Shown one piece after another: positions 7,993-17,767 of a stretch of DNA of 64,000 nt. Every line of letters starts with the position of its first letter. Within the stretch, counting starts at the first letter, position 1. The stretch spans positions 1 to 64,000 of the forward strand of contig CAIJPN010000182.1 in assembly GCA_903822545.1 (NCBI GenBank), read 5' to 3'. This stretch comes from an uncultured Anaerolineae bacterium (GTDB lineage: Bacteria; Chloroflexota; Anaerolineae; Anaerolineales; Villigracilaceae). The notes below the pieces were generated by a model. That model was not told where the DNA came from. It made no database searches and saw only the letters and a list, made by a program, of their open reading frames with translations. The translations under genes were made by a program, and so were the position numbers.

Positions 7993-10908
7993 ATGGATAT
8001 GATTGAGCCCTGGGCCTCCAATGATCGTGAGATGGCGTATCCATGGGGGGAAGTTTACCGGCTGATGTTTGAGCAAGCCGGTGAGGGGATTTTTTTGTCC
8101 GATGAGCATGGGCGTTTTGAAGAAGTTAACCCGCGCGGTTGTAAGATGCTGGGCTATTCACGCGATGAGTTGCTGAAAAAATCGATCTCTGATCTGGTTG
8201 ATACTGATGATTTGAAAGCCCTGCCATTGCAATTTGCCCAATTGAGGCAAGATAAGGCATTTGTGATTGAGCGGATCCTACAGCGCAAGGATGGCGCTCG
8301 TATTTATGCCGAAATTACCGGGACAATCGTGTCGGATGGGCATATCCTGGGGATGGTGCGCGATATTAGTGAGCGCAAAAAGGCTGAAGCGGCGCTGGCT
8401 GAGAGTGAGCAGTTGTACCGGGAGTTGTTTGAGTTGGAGTCGGATGCGATTTTCCTGGCAGACGTGGAAAGCGGCCAGGTGCTGATGGCAAATGGGGCAA
8501 CAGCCAAGTTGTATGGCTACACGGTGGAAGAATTCTTGAAGTTGAAAACTGTGGACTTTTCGGCAGAACCTGAGCATACCCGCCAGGCCATCCAGGCATC
8601 TAAAAATACCAACCAGGTGGTAAAAATCCCGGTGCGCTATCACTGCCGGAAGGATGGCACGATTTTCCCGGTGGAATTGACAGCACGTTTTTTTATGCGC
8701 AACGGGCGCAGTGTGCATATTACTGCCATCCGCGATATTACTGAGCGGTTGCGTGCTGAACAGGCTTTGAAAGAAAGCGAACTGCGCTATCGCTCAATTG
8801 TGCAGATGGCGCTTGATGGGTTTATGTTAATTGACCGCGAAGGGAAAATCAGGGAGGTGAACGAAGCCTATTGCCGCATGTCGGGTTATTCTGAGACCGA
8901 GCTGCTGAAAATGTCGCTGTTTAATCTGGAAGCGAAAGAAGATGCGCGGGACACCCAGAAGCATATCCAAAAAATCATTGAGGCTGGCTTCGATCAGTTT
9001 GAATCGATCCATCACCGTAAAAATGGCAGCAGCTTTTATGTAGAAGTGAGCACAATTTTCCTGCCGGTCAGCGGTGGGCTGTTTTTCTCGTTTTTACATG
9101 ATGTGAGCGACCGCAAACATATGGAAATGAATCTGAAAAAGAATGAATCCCTGATGCGGTTGGTGCTGGATAACAGCCCGGTGTTCATTTCGTATGTGCG
9201 CGCCAGTGATTTGACCTATGAGTTCGCCAATAGACAATACCAGATTGGGTTTGGCAAAAGTAAAGAGGAGATTATCGGCAAAACAGTGCGCGAATTGATC
9301 GGTGATAAGGGTTATGAGATTGCCAAACCGTACATCGAACGGGCGCTGGCAGGCGAGACTACCTGGTATGAAAATATCTTCAACCTGACTTATGGCAAGC
9401 GTTTAGTGCGCTTGAATTATGTGCCATACATTGATGGCGATAGTGCCAAAGGGATTGTGGTGATGGGGCATGACATCACCGATATGCGCGAGGCCCAGGA
9501 GACCGTTCGTACCAGTGAGGAGAAGTTCTCGCGGGTTTTTAAATATGCGCCGATCTTGATCACCATCTCAGAGTTGGAAACTGGCAAGTACCTGGATATC
9601 AATGATAAATTTGTGGAAATTTCGGGGTTCGCCCGCGAAGAGATCATAGGAAAAACATCTACAGAAATAGGCTGGATTGGGATGGAAGATCGCGCCCGGC
9701 TGCTGGAACAATTCAAACAGGATGGGCACATCGTTAACATGGAGCTGGTGCTGCATCCCAAATCTGGGCATAATATTATCTGCCTGTACAACGGCGAAAT
9801 CATCCAGATTGATGGCAAAGCACGCCTGCTCTCAATGGCGCAAGATATCACCGAGCGCAAGCGAGCTGAAGAAACCCTGCGTGATAGCGAATACCTGCTC
9901 AGGGAAGCCCAAAAAGCCGGGAAGTTCGGCCACTATGTCTTTTATATCCAGTCGAATGAGTGGAAAAGCTCTGACCTGTTGGACATCATGTTTGGAATTG
10001 ATAGCAACTACCCGCATACTGCACAGGGCTGGATCGACATTGTTCACCCTGATGAGCGCCGCGAGATGAGCGAGTACCTGGGCAACCACATCCTGGGGAT
10101 GGGCCAGAACTTTAACCGTGAATATCGCATCCAGCGAGTCGTAGATGGGCAGGTACGCTGGGTTCACGGGCTGGGCAAACTTGAATATGATCAGGTGGGC
10201 CGGCCTGCCCGGCTGATCGGTACCATTCAGGATATTACCGACCGAAAATCTGCCGAAACCCTGCTGAAAACGGCTTACAATGAAAAAGAAACCCTGCTGC
10301 GAGAGTTGTATCATCGCACCAAGAACAATATGCAGGTGATCAGCTCTTTGCTGGGTCTTGAAAGTGACAAGGTGAACAACCCTCAAGTGTATAGTATTTT
10401 CAAGGATATGGAAAACCGCATCAAGTCGATGGCACTGGTGCACCAGATGTTGTACCAATCCCAAAACCTGTCCAGTATTAACCTGAAAGAGTATATTGAA
10501 GACCTGACGGGGTTGCTCATCCAGAGTTATGAGATAGAATCGAATCGAATTAAGCTCAGGTTGGTTGCTGAAGATGTTCCGGTGCAGATCGATACTGCCA
10601 TTCCTTGTGGCTTGTTGATTAATGAATTGGTTTCAAACGCATTCAAGCATGCATTCCCCGAAAATCGTTCTGGAAAGATTACAATAACTCTACGGCAGTC
10701 CCCAGAACATGATATTAAGATAAAAGTATCAGATAATGGAATTGGTGTGCCTCCCGAATTCGATTTTCGCGAGCAAGAGAGCCTGGGGATGCAGACAATC
10801 CTGGCGCTTGGAGAACATCAACTGCAAGGGAAAGTTACTTTTACGAACAAAGCCGGTGTATCGTGTTTAATCGAGTTTCGGGACGATATTTATGATGCAA
10901 GGATCTAA
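7993..10908 (+). CDS. Multi-PAS sensor histidine kinase, HisKA_2 type
   Basis: A 971-residue cytoplasmic kinase with no membrane segment. I count about six PAS domains in series: roughly 20-140, 142-260, 265-375, 385-500, 505-620 and 630-755, several ending in DIT/DIS-ERK linkers. A HisKA_2 domain follows with phosphoacceptor His774 in LYHRTKNNMQVIS, then a HATPase domain (NELVSNAFKHAF, DNGIGVPPEF). It may start at 7999 instead, since the GGAG ribosome site touches the first ATG. The receiver-only gene follows 3 nt later and a second kinase of the same class follows that. The number of PAS domains suggests integration of several small-molecule or redox cues. The signals are unknown. Confidence 0.93.
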   Translation: MDMIEPWASNDREMAYPWGEVYRLMFEQAGEGIFLSDEHGRFEEVNPRGCKMLGYSRDELLKKSISDLVDTDDLKALPLQFAQLRQDKAFVIERILQRKDGARIYAEITGTIVSDGHILGMVRDISERKKAEAALAESEQLYRELFELESDAIFLADVESGQVLMANGATAKLYGYTVEEFLKLKTVDFSAEPEHTRQAIQASKNTNQVVKIPVRYHCRKDGTIFPVELTARFFMRNGRSVHITAIRDITERLRAEQALKESELRYRSIVQMALDGFMLIDREGKIREVNEAYCRMSGYSETELLKMSLFNLEAKEDARDTQKHIQKIIEAGFDQFESIHHRKNGSSFYVEVSTIFLPVSGGLFFSFLHDVSDRKHMEMNLKKNESLMRLVLDNSPVFISYVRASDLTYEFANRQYQIGFGKSKEEIIGKTVRELIGDKGYEIAKPYIERALAGETTWYENIFNLTYGKRLVRLNYVPYIDGDSAKGIVVMGHDITDMREAQETVRTSEEKFSRVFKYAPILITISELETGKYLDINDKFVEISGFAREEIIGKTSTEIGWIGMEDRARLLEQFKQDGHIVNMELVLHPKSGHNIICLYNGEIIQIDGKARLLSMAQDITERKRAEETLRDSEYLLREAQKAGKFGHYVFYIQSNEWKSSDLLDIMFGIDSNYPHTAQGWIDIVHPDERREMSEYLGNHILGMGQNFNREYRIQRVVDGQVRWVHGLGKLEYDQVGRPARLIGTIQDITDRKSAETLLKTAYNEKETLLRELYHRTKNNMQVISSLLGLESDKVNNPQVYSIFKDMENRIKSMALVHQMLYQSQNLSSINLKEYIEDLTGLLIQSYEIESNRIKLRLVAEDVPVQIDTAIPCGLLINELVSNAFKHAFPENRSGKITITLRQSPEHDIKIKVSDNGIGVPPEFDFREQESLGMQTILALGEHQLQGKVTFTNKAGVSCLIEFRDDIYDARI

Positions 10909-10911
10909 TCA

Positions 10912-11286
10912 ATGGCGATTAAGAAAAAAGTCCTCGTAGTTGAAGATGAAGCCCTCGTTGCGATGTTGTTGACCAAAAATTTGCGCGCAATGGGTTTTGA
11001 TGTGTGTGGCACGATTGCCAGCGGAGAAGAGGCTGTGCAGGTCGCGCGCGCCAAAAAGCCGGATATTATCATCATGGATCGCCGCTTGGCTGGAAAATTG
11101 GATGGGTTGGATGCCTCCCGCCAGATTCGACAGTTTACCCAGATCCCTATTGTTTTTGTGACAGGTTACATAGATGAAAAAATCAACCTGGAAATTGATC
11201 AGATCCAGCCAGCCATGTATCTCATCAAACCAGTGCCAATCAACGAGATCAAATCTGCTATCGACGAGATGATCGGCACTGGTTGA
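10912..11286 (+). CDS. Receiver-only response regulator
   Basis: A 124-residue CheY-like receiver with no output domain. It has the acidic pocket VVEDEA, a phosphoacceptor Asp in IIIMDRRL, Thr in FVTGY, and Lys in LIKPVP. It starts 3 nt after one HisKA_2 kinase and ends where the next begins, so it is probably the shared phosphoacceptor of both. Without an effector domain it must act by protein-protein contact or in a phosphorelay. Confidence 0.93.
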   Translation: MAIKKKVLVVEDEALVAMLLTKNLRAMGFDVCGTIASGEEAVQVARAKKPDIIIMDRRLAGKLDGLDASRQIRQFTQIPIVFVTGYIDEKINLEIDQIQPAMYLIKPVPINEIKSAIDEMIGTG

Positions 11287-11300
11287 AAGCGCCCAAAAAG

Positions 11301-14102
11301 ATGCATACAAAATTTAGTGAAAAGGTTTCCGCAGTCATTTTTTCTGAATGGGGGAAGTTGTTGGGAATTGCGGTATTGTATTATTTGGTGGCATATTTGG
11401 GACGTTTTTTTGTGGCACAGCCTGAATCGGTGGCTACTGTCTGGCCGGTCAGCGGTTTGGGGTTATCGATTTTATTGCTGCGTGAACGTAAATATTGGGG
11501 ACAGGTTATTTTTGTTATTTTCCTGACAAATCTAATTAGCAATTCCACCGCGGGCTTTTCGCTGCCTGTCAGCCTGGGATTAAGTGTTACCAACTGTGCC
11601 GAAAGTTTCCTCTCTGCCTGGATGATACGCTGGTTAAGCAGGGAGCGGATTGCCTTTGACCGCTTTCGTGACCTGTGGGCGTTGGTCAGCGCAAGCGTTT
11701 TTACCAATGCCCTCACCGGTGTGTTTGGGGCAGCCGTATTTACCCTCGGGTTGGGTTATTCCTTCTGGCAGACCTGGCTGGTTTGGTGGGTGGCCGATGG
11801 CTTGGGGATGATATTGATCACACCCCTGGTGATTACCTGGACTTCAGGCGAGCCTTTCCTGCACAAACCCAGGCGGGTTTATTTGGAAAGCTCCCTGGTG
11901 CTGGTGGGAATCATGCTGGTGACGATCGTCATTTTCAGCCCCTTTGGCAACACCAACCTGCCCTACCTGCACAGCTACACAATTTTCCCGCTGCTCATCT
12001 GGTCTGCGCTGCGCCTGCCCACCCGCCACGTTACACTGGGATTGGTTATCCTGGCGATTCTCAGTGTTTCTCAGACTGTGTACATGGGTGGCGCGCGCGA
12101 ATTTATTGAAGCTGCCTCCCATCTGCGTGTCCTGATGCTGCAACTCTTCCTGATTGTGGCCTGTTTCTCCACGCTGGCGCTGCATCTTGTGGTTATTGAA
12201 CGCCAGCGTAGCGAAGAAAGATTGCGCGAAAGCGAAGAACGTTTTTCGCACATGCTCACCACCTCCCTGGATGGAGTTTGGATCGGGAACGCCAGTCGCG
12301 TCACCACCTTTGTCAACGACCGTTTTTGTGAGATGCTGGGATACACAACCGATGAACTGGTTGGACAACCGCTGCGAGATTTCATCCTGCCAGAAGATCG
12401 CCAGGTCAGTGACCAGCAGATTGATCTGCGCCGGCAAGGGGATTCAACCATCTATGAACTCAGATTTTGCCAGAAAAATGGGGGCATCATCTGGTTCCGT
12501 ATTTCGGCTACGCCTGTCTTTGAAAAAAATGGGGAATTCGCTGGATCCTTTGGTATATTCAGCAATATCACCGAGCGAAAACAGGAAGAAGAAGTTCGGG
12601 CAGCGCGCCTGCGCCTGCTCGAATTTGCTGAAACCCATTCCCTGGATGAGTTGCTCCAAAACACCCTGGATGAAGCCGAAAAACTCTCGCACAGCCAGAT
12701 TGGCTTCTATCACTTTGTCGATGACGACCAGCTTTCCCTCACCCTGCAAAACTGGTCTACCAACACCATCAAACATATGTGCACCGCCGAAGGCAAAGGC
12801 AAACACTATGCCATCAACCTGGCGGGGGTCTGGGTGGACTGTGTCCATACCCGCACTCCTATCATCCATAATGATTATGCCAGCCTGACCCATCGCAAAG
12901 GATTGCCTGAAGGCCACGCCCCGGTCATCCGTGAACTGGTGGTGCCTGTATTGCGTGGTGAGAAAATCGTTGCCATCTTGGGAGTAGGTAACAAAGAACA
13001 GGATTACAACGACAAAGATATCGAAATGGTTAACATGCTGGCCGACCTGGGATGGGAAATCACCGAGCGCAAACGTACCCAGTATGCCTTGCAACAGGCC
13101 AACGAACACATGTCAGCCACCCTCGATGCCCTGCCTGACCTGATGTTCCAGGTGGATCACAAGTACTGTATCACAGACTATCACACACCCTTCCACGAAA
13201 CCCTGTACTTTGCCCCCGAGAAATTCCTGGGTGAAGATTTCCGCCAGTTGCTGCCCGAACCAGCTGCCGGGCTGTTGGCCGCAGCCATTACAGAGAGCTT
13301 TGAAACCGGCTTTTCGCGTGGAACTATCTATTCGCTTGAAATCAGGGGGCAATTGCGCTGGTTTGAGATCACCGCTGCACGCCGGGGCAAGCATGATTCG
13401 GCTCATACCAGCAGTGTGGCACTCATCCGTGATATCACCGAGCGTAAAGTTGCCGCCGAACAGCTCGAAAATGCGCTCTCAGACAAAGAAGCCCTGCTGC
13501 GTGAACTTTACCACCGCACCAAAAACAATATGCAAGTCATCAGCGCCATGCTGGCCCTGCAAGCTGAGAACCTGACCGACGAAAAAGCCACCCAAATCTT
13601 TCAGGATGTGGGCAGCAAAATCCAGTCTATGGCCATTGTCCACCAGATGCTTTATCGCTCCCAGAACCTGTCCAGCATCGACCTGAAAGAATACATCAGC
13701 GCCCTGTCTGACCTGCTCATCAGCACCTACCGCGTCCGCAGCCACTGCAACCGGGTGGATATCCTGGCAGAAAGCATTTCCGCATCCATCGACATCGCCA
13801 TCCCCTGCGGCCTGATGGTTAACGAACTCATCACCAACGCCCTCAAATACGCCTTCCCGGCGCACCATCCTGGCCAACTCACTGTCCGGCTTGAAAGCCG
13901 GCCTGACAACAACATCTTCATCGAAGTTTCCGATAACGGCATCGGCTTCCCGCCCGGTTACGATGTTGAACAGGCCACCACGCTTGGGCTGCAAACCGTC
14001 ATTGCCCTGGGGCAGCACCAGCTACAAGGCAAAGTCAACATCTTCAGCGGTAACGGTGTCACCTGCCAGGTCGAATTCCCCAATAACCACGCCCATACCT
14101 GA
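11301..14102 (+). CDS. Membrane-bound MASE1-PAS-GAF-PAS sensor histidine kinase, HisKA_2 type
   Basis: About 933 residues. The N-terminal 300 residues form a MASE1-like sensor with about eight TM helices (ATVWPVSGLGLSILL, WWVADGLGMILITPLV). A PAS domain follows (about 310-430), then a GAF domain (about 440-590, including MCTAEGKGKHYAI and THRKGLPEGH), a second PAS (about 600-715), and HisKA_2 with its His near 738 in LYHRTKNNMQVISAM. The HATPase domain contains NELITNALKYAF. A TTG at 11283 overlapping the receiver stop is an alternative start; the ATG at 11301 is used here. The catalytic half is closely similar to the kinase at 7993, which suggests duplication around the receiver gene. Confidence 0.9.
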   Translation: MHTKFSEKVSAVIFSEWGKLLGIAVLYYLVAYLGRFFVAQPESVATVWPVSGLGLSILLLRERKYWGQVIFVIFLTNLISNSTAGFSLPVSLGLSVTNCAESFLSAWMIRWLSRERIAFDRFRDLWALVSASVFTNALTGVFGAAVFTLGLGYSFWQTWLVWWVADGLGMILITPLVITWTSGEPFLHKPRRVYLESSLVLVGIMLVTIVIFSPFGNTNLPYLHSYTIFPLLIWSALRLPTRHVTLGLVILAILSVSQTVYMGGAREFIEAASHLRVLMLQLFLIVACFSTLALHLVVIERQRSEERLRESEERFSHMLTTSLDGVWIGNASRVTTFVNDRFCEMLGYTTDELVGQPLRDFILPEDRQVSDQQIDLRRQGDSTIYELRFCQKNGGIIWFRISATPVFEKNGEFAGSFGIFSNITERKQEEEVRAARLRLLEFAETHSLDELLQNTLDEAEKLSHSQIGFYHFVDDDQLSLTLQNWSTNTIKHMCTAEGKGKHYAINLAGVWVDCVHTRTPIIHNDYASLTHRKGLPEGHAPVIRELVVPVLRGEKIVAILGVGNKEQDYNDKDIEMVNMLADLGWEITERKRTQYALQQANEHMSATLDALPDLMFQVDHKYCITDYHTPFHETLYFAPEKFLGEDFRQLLPEPAAGLLAAAITESFETGFSRGTIYSLEIRGQLRWFEITAARRGKHDSAHTSSVALIRDITERKVAAEQLENALSDKEALLRELYHRTKNNMQVISAMLALQAENLTDEKATQIFQDVGSKIQSMAIVHQMLYRSQNLSSIDLKEYISALSDLLISTYRVRSHCNRVDILAESISASIDIAIPCGLMVNELITNALKYAFPAHHPGQLTVRLESRPDNNIFIEVSDNGIGFPPGYDVEQATTLGLQTVIALGQHQLQGKVNIFSGNGVTCQVEFPNNHAHT

Positions 14103-14105
14103 AAT

Positions 14106-15281
14106 ATGCAAATCCTCACTGTTGATATTGGCACTGGCACGCAAGATATTTGCCTGCACAACACCCGTCTCGATCCCGAAAACGGATTCAAACTCATCCT
14201 GCCCTCGCCCACCATGATGGTGCACCGGCGCATTCGGGCCGCCACCCAAAAACGACACACCCTCATCCTGGATGGCGTCACCATGGGCGGCGGGCCGTGC
14301 CAGTGGGCTGCCCAGGAACACATCCGCGCCGGGCTGCCCATTTTTGCCACGCCAGATGCCGCTCGAACCTTCAACGATGAATTGGAAAAAGTGGAACGCC
14401 TCGGCATCCGCATCGTTTCTGAAAACGAAGCGCAGCAGCTCACCCGAACATCCTCCAGTGCAGATTCAACCACCCGTATCCGCCTCGCCGATTTCGATCT
14501 TGACTCCATCCTCCAGACATTCCAGCATTTCCACATTCCGCTCGATGACCTGGCCGCCATTGCCGTAGCCGTTTTTGACCACGGGAATGCCCCCGCCGGG
14601 ATTTCAGATCGCCAATTCCGCTTCGATTACCTTGATGAGCGTTTGCGCATCTCCAACCGCCTCTCCACCTTTGCCTTCCTCGCGTCAGACATCCCGGCCA
14701 GCATGACCCGCCTGCAAGCCGTCGCCGCCAGCGCCCGCAGCCTGCCTGCCCCGCTGATCGTGATGGATACTGCTCCTGCCGCCATCCTCGGCGCGATCTT
14801 TGACCCGGTGGTGGCCGCCCGTCCATGTAAAATCATTGCCAACATTGGTAACTTCCACTGCCTGGCCTTCCGCCTGGGACAAAATAGTCAGGTGGAGGGG
14901 CTTTTTGAGCATCACACCGGCGAAGTTACGCGCCCCAAACTGGAAACCTACCTGCGCGCCCTCGCCGCTGGGACGCTTACCCACACTGACATCTTCAACG
15001 ATATGGGACACGGCGCGCTCGTCTACCGCCAAACCCCGCTCGAACTGGATCCGGCTTCGTGGCAGGTTGCCGTCACCGGGCCGCGCCGCAGCCTGCTGAC
15101 CGATTCTGCCACTGCGCAACCATCCAGCCTCAAACATTACTCCGCCACCCCCTTCGGCGATATGATGCTCTCTGGAAATTTTGGTATGCTCGCCGCCACT
15201 GCCGACCTGCTTCCCAACCTTGGGGATGAAATCCGGGCATCGCTTGGCCACGCTCGTGGCATCGCCCCCTGGGATGTGTAA
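14106..15281 (+). CDS. DUF1786 family protein (ASKHA-like fold)
   Basis: A 391-residue protein starting MQILTVDIGTGTQDI 3 nt after the kinase stop. The DIGTGTQD phosphate-binding loop and later MDTAPAAILGA and NIGNFHCLAF segments resemble an actin/hexokinase-type nucleotide fold and match the COG4012/DUF1786 family as I recall it. That family is sometimes labelled 'pyruvate formate-lyase activating enzyme related', but there is no CxxxCxxC radical-SAM motif here, so the label is not supported. Function unknown. Confidence 0.8.
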   Translation: MQILTVDIGTGTQDICLHNTRLDPENGFKLILPSPTMMVHRRIRAATQKRHTLILDGVTMGGGPCQWAAQEHIRAGLPIFATPDAARTFNDELEKVERLGIRIVSENEAQQLTRTSSSADSTTRIRLADFDLDSILQTFQHFHIPLDDLAAIAVAVFDHGNAPAGISDRQFRFDYLDERLRISNRLSTFAFLASDIPASMTRLQAVAASARSLPAPLIVMDTAPAAILGAIFDPVVAARPCKIIANIGNFHCLAFRLGQNSQVEGLFEHHTGEVTRPKLETYLRALAAGTLTHTDIFNDMGHGALVYRQTPLELDPASWQVAVTGPRRSLLTDSATAQPSSLKHYSATPFGDMMLSGNFGMLAATADLLPNLGDEIRASLGHARGIAPWDV

Positions 15282-15309
15282 TCAACCAATCAAAACGGTA
15301 TCCTGGCGG

Positions 15310-15543
15310 TTAGCGCAGTTCCAAAACCACCTGTAGGGCTGCCCAGCACATCATCAGCCCAAAGCTGACCTGCGCAACTATCGTCGCCGCAAAAAAAGCC
15401 GGGGATTTTTTCAAGCTGACATCTCTTCCGCCTGCATTGGCCACACCCGTTTTGATGGCTTTTGCCGCCGAAAAGAACAGCCAGCCGCCCAACAGGGTCA
15501 TTGCAACCGCCAACACCAACCGCGAAATGATCAAGAACGTCAT
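15310..15543 (-). CDS. Small two-TM membrane protein
   Basis: A 77-residue protein beginning MTFLIISRLVLAVAM, with hydrophobic helices near residues 3-25 and 48-72 separated by a short basic loop. Its ATG overlaps the stop of the DUF2905 gene by 4 nt, so it is the last cistron of the ruvB operon. No family recognised. Confidence 0.7.
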   Translation of the reverse strand: MTFLIISRLVLAVAMTLLGGWLFFSAAKAIKTGVANAGGRDVSLKKSPAFFAATIVAQVSFGLMMCWAALQVVLELR

Positions 15544-15767
15544 TTGTTAAAAAAACGCCCAATTAAGTTCAAAACCAGCGAAAGCACCACCGATACAAGA
15601 ATGGATGTCGTCACTGGGAAATAGAACGAGCCATTCTGCCCCTCGATGCGAATATCCCCCGGCAGCCGCCCCAGCGGCAGGCCAAATTTGTTGACGACAA
15701 AAATCGCCGCTCCCAACAGGAAGATAACAATTCCGGCCAGCATCAGGGTACGAGAGAGATTATCCAT
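15540..15767 (-). CDS. DUF2905 small membrane protein
   Basis: A 75-residue protein with TM helices near 7-28 and 49-72 and the central LGRLPGDIRIEG motif that defines DUF2905. It starts 3 nt after the ruvB stop codon. Genes of this family often accompany ruvB in Chloroflexota and Firmicutes, but no function has been established. Nothing here ties it directly to recombination beyond co-transcription. Confidence 0.88.
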   Translation of the reverse strand: MDNLSRTLMLAGIVIFLLGAAIFVVNKFGLPLGRLPGDIRIEGQNGSFYFPVTTSILVSVVLSLVLNLIGRFFNK

Positions 15768-15770
15768 CGA

Positions 15771-16808
15771 TTACAACAGCCTTGGCTGCTCCCCGTTTTC
15801 GGGGTAAGCTGCGCCGAGGTGGGCGTAGGCTGAACGGGTGGCCACGCGCCCCTGCGGGGTGCGATCGATAAAGCCCAATTGCAGCAAGTAAGGTTCCACC
15901 ACATCCATAATGGTGTCAGACTCTTCGCTGATGGCCGCGGCGATGGTGTTCAGCCCCACCGGGCCGCCATTGTACTTCTCGATGATGGCTTTCAGCACGC
16001 GCCGATCCACATCATCCAGCCCCAGCGGGTCAACCTGCATCAGGTCGAGCGCGGCAGCGGCGATTTCGCGGGTGATGCGGCCTGTGCCGCGTACCTGGGC
16101 ATAATCGCGGGAGCGGCGCAGCAGGCGCAGGGCAATGCGGGGCGTGCCGCGCGCCCGGCGGGCCACTTCTGAGATGCCGTCTTCATCGGCGGTCACCTTC
16201 AACATCCCGGTGGCGCGGCGGACGATGGACTCCATGGCCGGCAGGTCGTAATAGTCGAGGCGGTATACTGCCCCAAAACGGGCGCGCAGTGGGGCGGTGA
16301 CCAGCGCCAGCCGGGTGGTTGCCCCGATAACGGAAAAACGCGGCAGCTTGAGCCGGATCGAGCGGGCAGAAGGCCCTTTGCCAATGATAATATCCAGCGC
16401 AAAATCTTCCATCGCCGGGTAAAGCACTTCCTCCACCGCCCGCCCCAGCCGGTGGATTTCATCGATAAAGAGAATATCGCCCGCCCGCAGGTTGGTCAGG
16501 ATGGCCGCCAGGTCGCCCGCGCGCTCGATGGCCGGGCCGGAGGTGATCTTGATGTTGACATCCATCTCGTTGGCGAGCACATGCGCCAGGGTGGTTTTGC
16601 CCAGCCCTGGCGGGCCGTAAAAAAGCACATGGTCAAGCGACTCGCCGCGCCCTTTGGCAGCGGCGAGCAGGATGGCCAGGTTTTCTTTCACCTGATCCTG
16701 GCCGATCAGGTCGGCCAGCTTTTGCGGACGCAGGGCGTGATCGACGCGGTCATCGGGTTTGGCCTGCGGGTCAACGGGGCGGTTGGCGGGGGGCTGTTTT
16801 TCGGTCAT
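15771..16808 (-). CDS. ruvB: Holliday junction branch-migration ATPase RuvB
   Basis: A 345-residue AAA+ motor that drives branch migration with RuvA. It shows the N-terminal [19 protein letters not shown] segment, Walker [18 protein letters not shown], Walker [10 protein letters not shown], sensor 1 [18 protein letters not shown] with the arginine finger region, and a C-terminal winged helix ending in [13 protein letters not shown]. Length is typical. ruvA and ruvC are not adjacent. A TATAAT box 7 nt before the ATG implies a leaderless message; two small membrane genes follow in the same operon. Confidence 0.98.
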   Translation of the reverse strand: MTEKQPPANRPVDPQAKPDDRVDHALRPQKLADLIGQDQVKENLAILLAAAKGRGESLDHVLFYGPPGLGKTTLAHVLANEMDVNIKITSGPAIERAGDLAAILTNLRAGDILFIDEIHRLGRAVEEVLYPAMEDFALDIIIGKGPSARSIRLKLPRFSVIGATTRLALVTAPLRARFGAVYRLDYYDLPAMESIVRRATGMLKVTADEDGISEVARRARGTPRIALRLLRRSRDYAQVRGTGRITREIAAAALDLMQVDPLGLDDVDRRVLKAIIEKYNGGPVGLNTIAAAISEESDTIMDVVEPYLLQLGFIDRTPQGRVATRSAYAHLGAAYPENGEQPRLL

Positions 16809-16815
16809 ATGTTCG

Positions 16816-16821
16816 ATTATA
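16816..16821 (-). promoter_or_regulatory. -10 box for ruvB, leaderless spacing
   Basis: On the minus strand TATAAT ends 7 nt before the ruvB ATG (16808), so transcription should begin at or next to the start codon. No Shine-Dalgarno sequence is present. Confidence 0.6.
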
Positions 16822-16847
16822 CCGCCTGTGAGCGCCCAAATTGAGGC

Positions 16848-16878
16848 TTGACGCTACCCCGAAAAGTCAGTATATAAT
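16848..16878 (+). promoter_or_regulatory. Promoter of the cyanophycinase operon
   Basis: TTGACG (16848-16853) and TATAAT (16873-16878) are spaced by 19 nt. The -10 lies 7 nt before the ATG at 16886. Overlapping it is the small inverted repeat ATACCC-GCGAT-GGGTAT (16877-16893), a possible operator. It is divergent from the ruvB promoter 27 nt away. Confidence 0.6.
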
Positions 16879-16885
16879 ACCCGCG

Positions 16886-17767
16886 ATGGGTATAAAAACC
16901 CATTCACTGATTTCCAAAAGGCGGCCCCATGTACACATCCAAACCCATCCAGGCGCAGCCATGACGGTGCTAATTCCGATTGGCGGCAACATTAGCAAGA
17001 ACAACCCGGCAGTGCTGCGCGAGTTCGTGCGGCGCGCAGGCGGATCAGCGGCGCAGATCATCATCCTGCCGCAAGCTTCGGCCCAGGCCGATACCGGGCC
17101 ATATTACATCCAGGCTTTTATGGATTTGGGCGTGCGCCACGCTGAAAGCCTGGATTTCCACACCCGGGCAGAAGCGGCGTCTGAACATTTTCTCGCGGCG
17201 ATTGGGGCCGCCACCGGGATTTTTATCACGGGCGGAGCCCAGATGCGTTTAACCACGCTGATTGGCGGGACTCCGCTGGCAGTGGCCCTGAAAAACGCCT
17301 TCGAGCGCGGCGTCCCAATTGGCGGCACCAGCGCCGGGGCAGCGGTGATGCCCCGCGTGATGACCGCCTATGGAAAAAGCGGCCCAACCCCACGCGACCA
17401 CATCGCCCAGTTTGTGCCCGGCCTGGGGCTGACGGAGCATTTCGCCATCGACCAGCACTTTCGGCAGCGCGACCGGCTGGGACGGTTGTTGTACGTCATC
17501 ACCACCATGCCGGGGTTGGTGGGGCTGGGCATTGATGAAGATACCGCCGCTGTCATCGAGGATGATGAATCGATAACGGTATACGGCTCGGGGGCGGTCA
17601 CGATCGTGGATGGGAGCGGCATCACAGCCACAGACGCGGCTGAGATTGAAAACGGCGGCCCGCTGGCAGTCGCAGATATCCACCTGCATATTTTGACCAG
17701 CGGCTGCACCTTTGACCTGCGCACCCGTAAAGTTTCCATCCCCATCAAGCTCTCGCCGGATGATTAG
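16886..17767 (+). CDS. Cyanophycinase-like peptidase (S51 family)
   Basis: Cyanophycinases cleave the Asp-Arg polymer cyanophycin to beta-Asp-Arg dipeptides. The core begins IPIGGNISKNN. It has the GGAQMRL segment, the nucleophile elbow GGTSAGAAVM with the catalytic Ser, and the downstream HFRQRDRLGRL and GLGIDEDTAA motifs of the family. The start at 16886 (293 residues) is chosen because the -10 box is 7 nt away, as in other leaderless genes here. The ATG at 16961 (268 residues, starting MTVLIPIGG) fits the conserved core more tightly and cannot be excluded. No cyanophycin synthetase is present in the window. The next gene overlaps by 8 nt. Confidence 0.88.
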   Translation: MGIKTHSLISKRRPHVHIQTHPGAAMTVLIPIGGNISKNNPAVLREFVRRAGGSAAQIIILPQASAQADTGPYYIQAFMDLGVRHAESLDFHTRAEAASEHFLAAIGAATGIFITGGAQMRLTTLIGGTPLAVALKNAFERGVPIGGTSAGAAVMPRVMTAYGKSGPTPRDHIAQFVPGLGLTEHFAIDQHFRQRDRLGRLLYVITTMPGLVGLGIDEDTAAVIEDDESITVYGSGAVTIVDGSGITATDAAEIENGGPLAVADIHLHILTSGCTFDLRTRKVSIPIKLSPDD

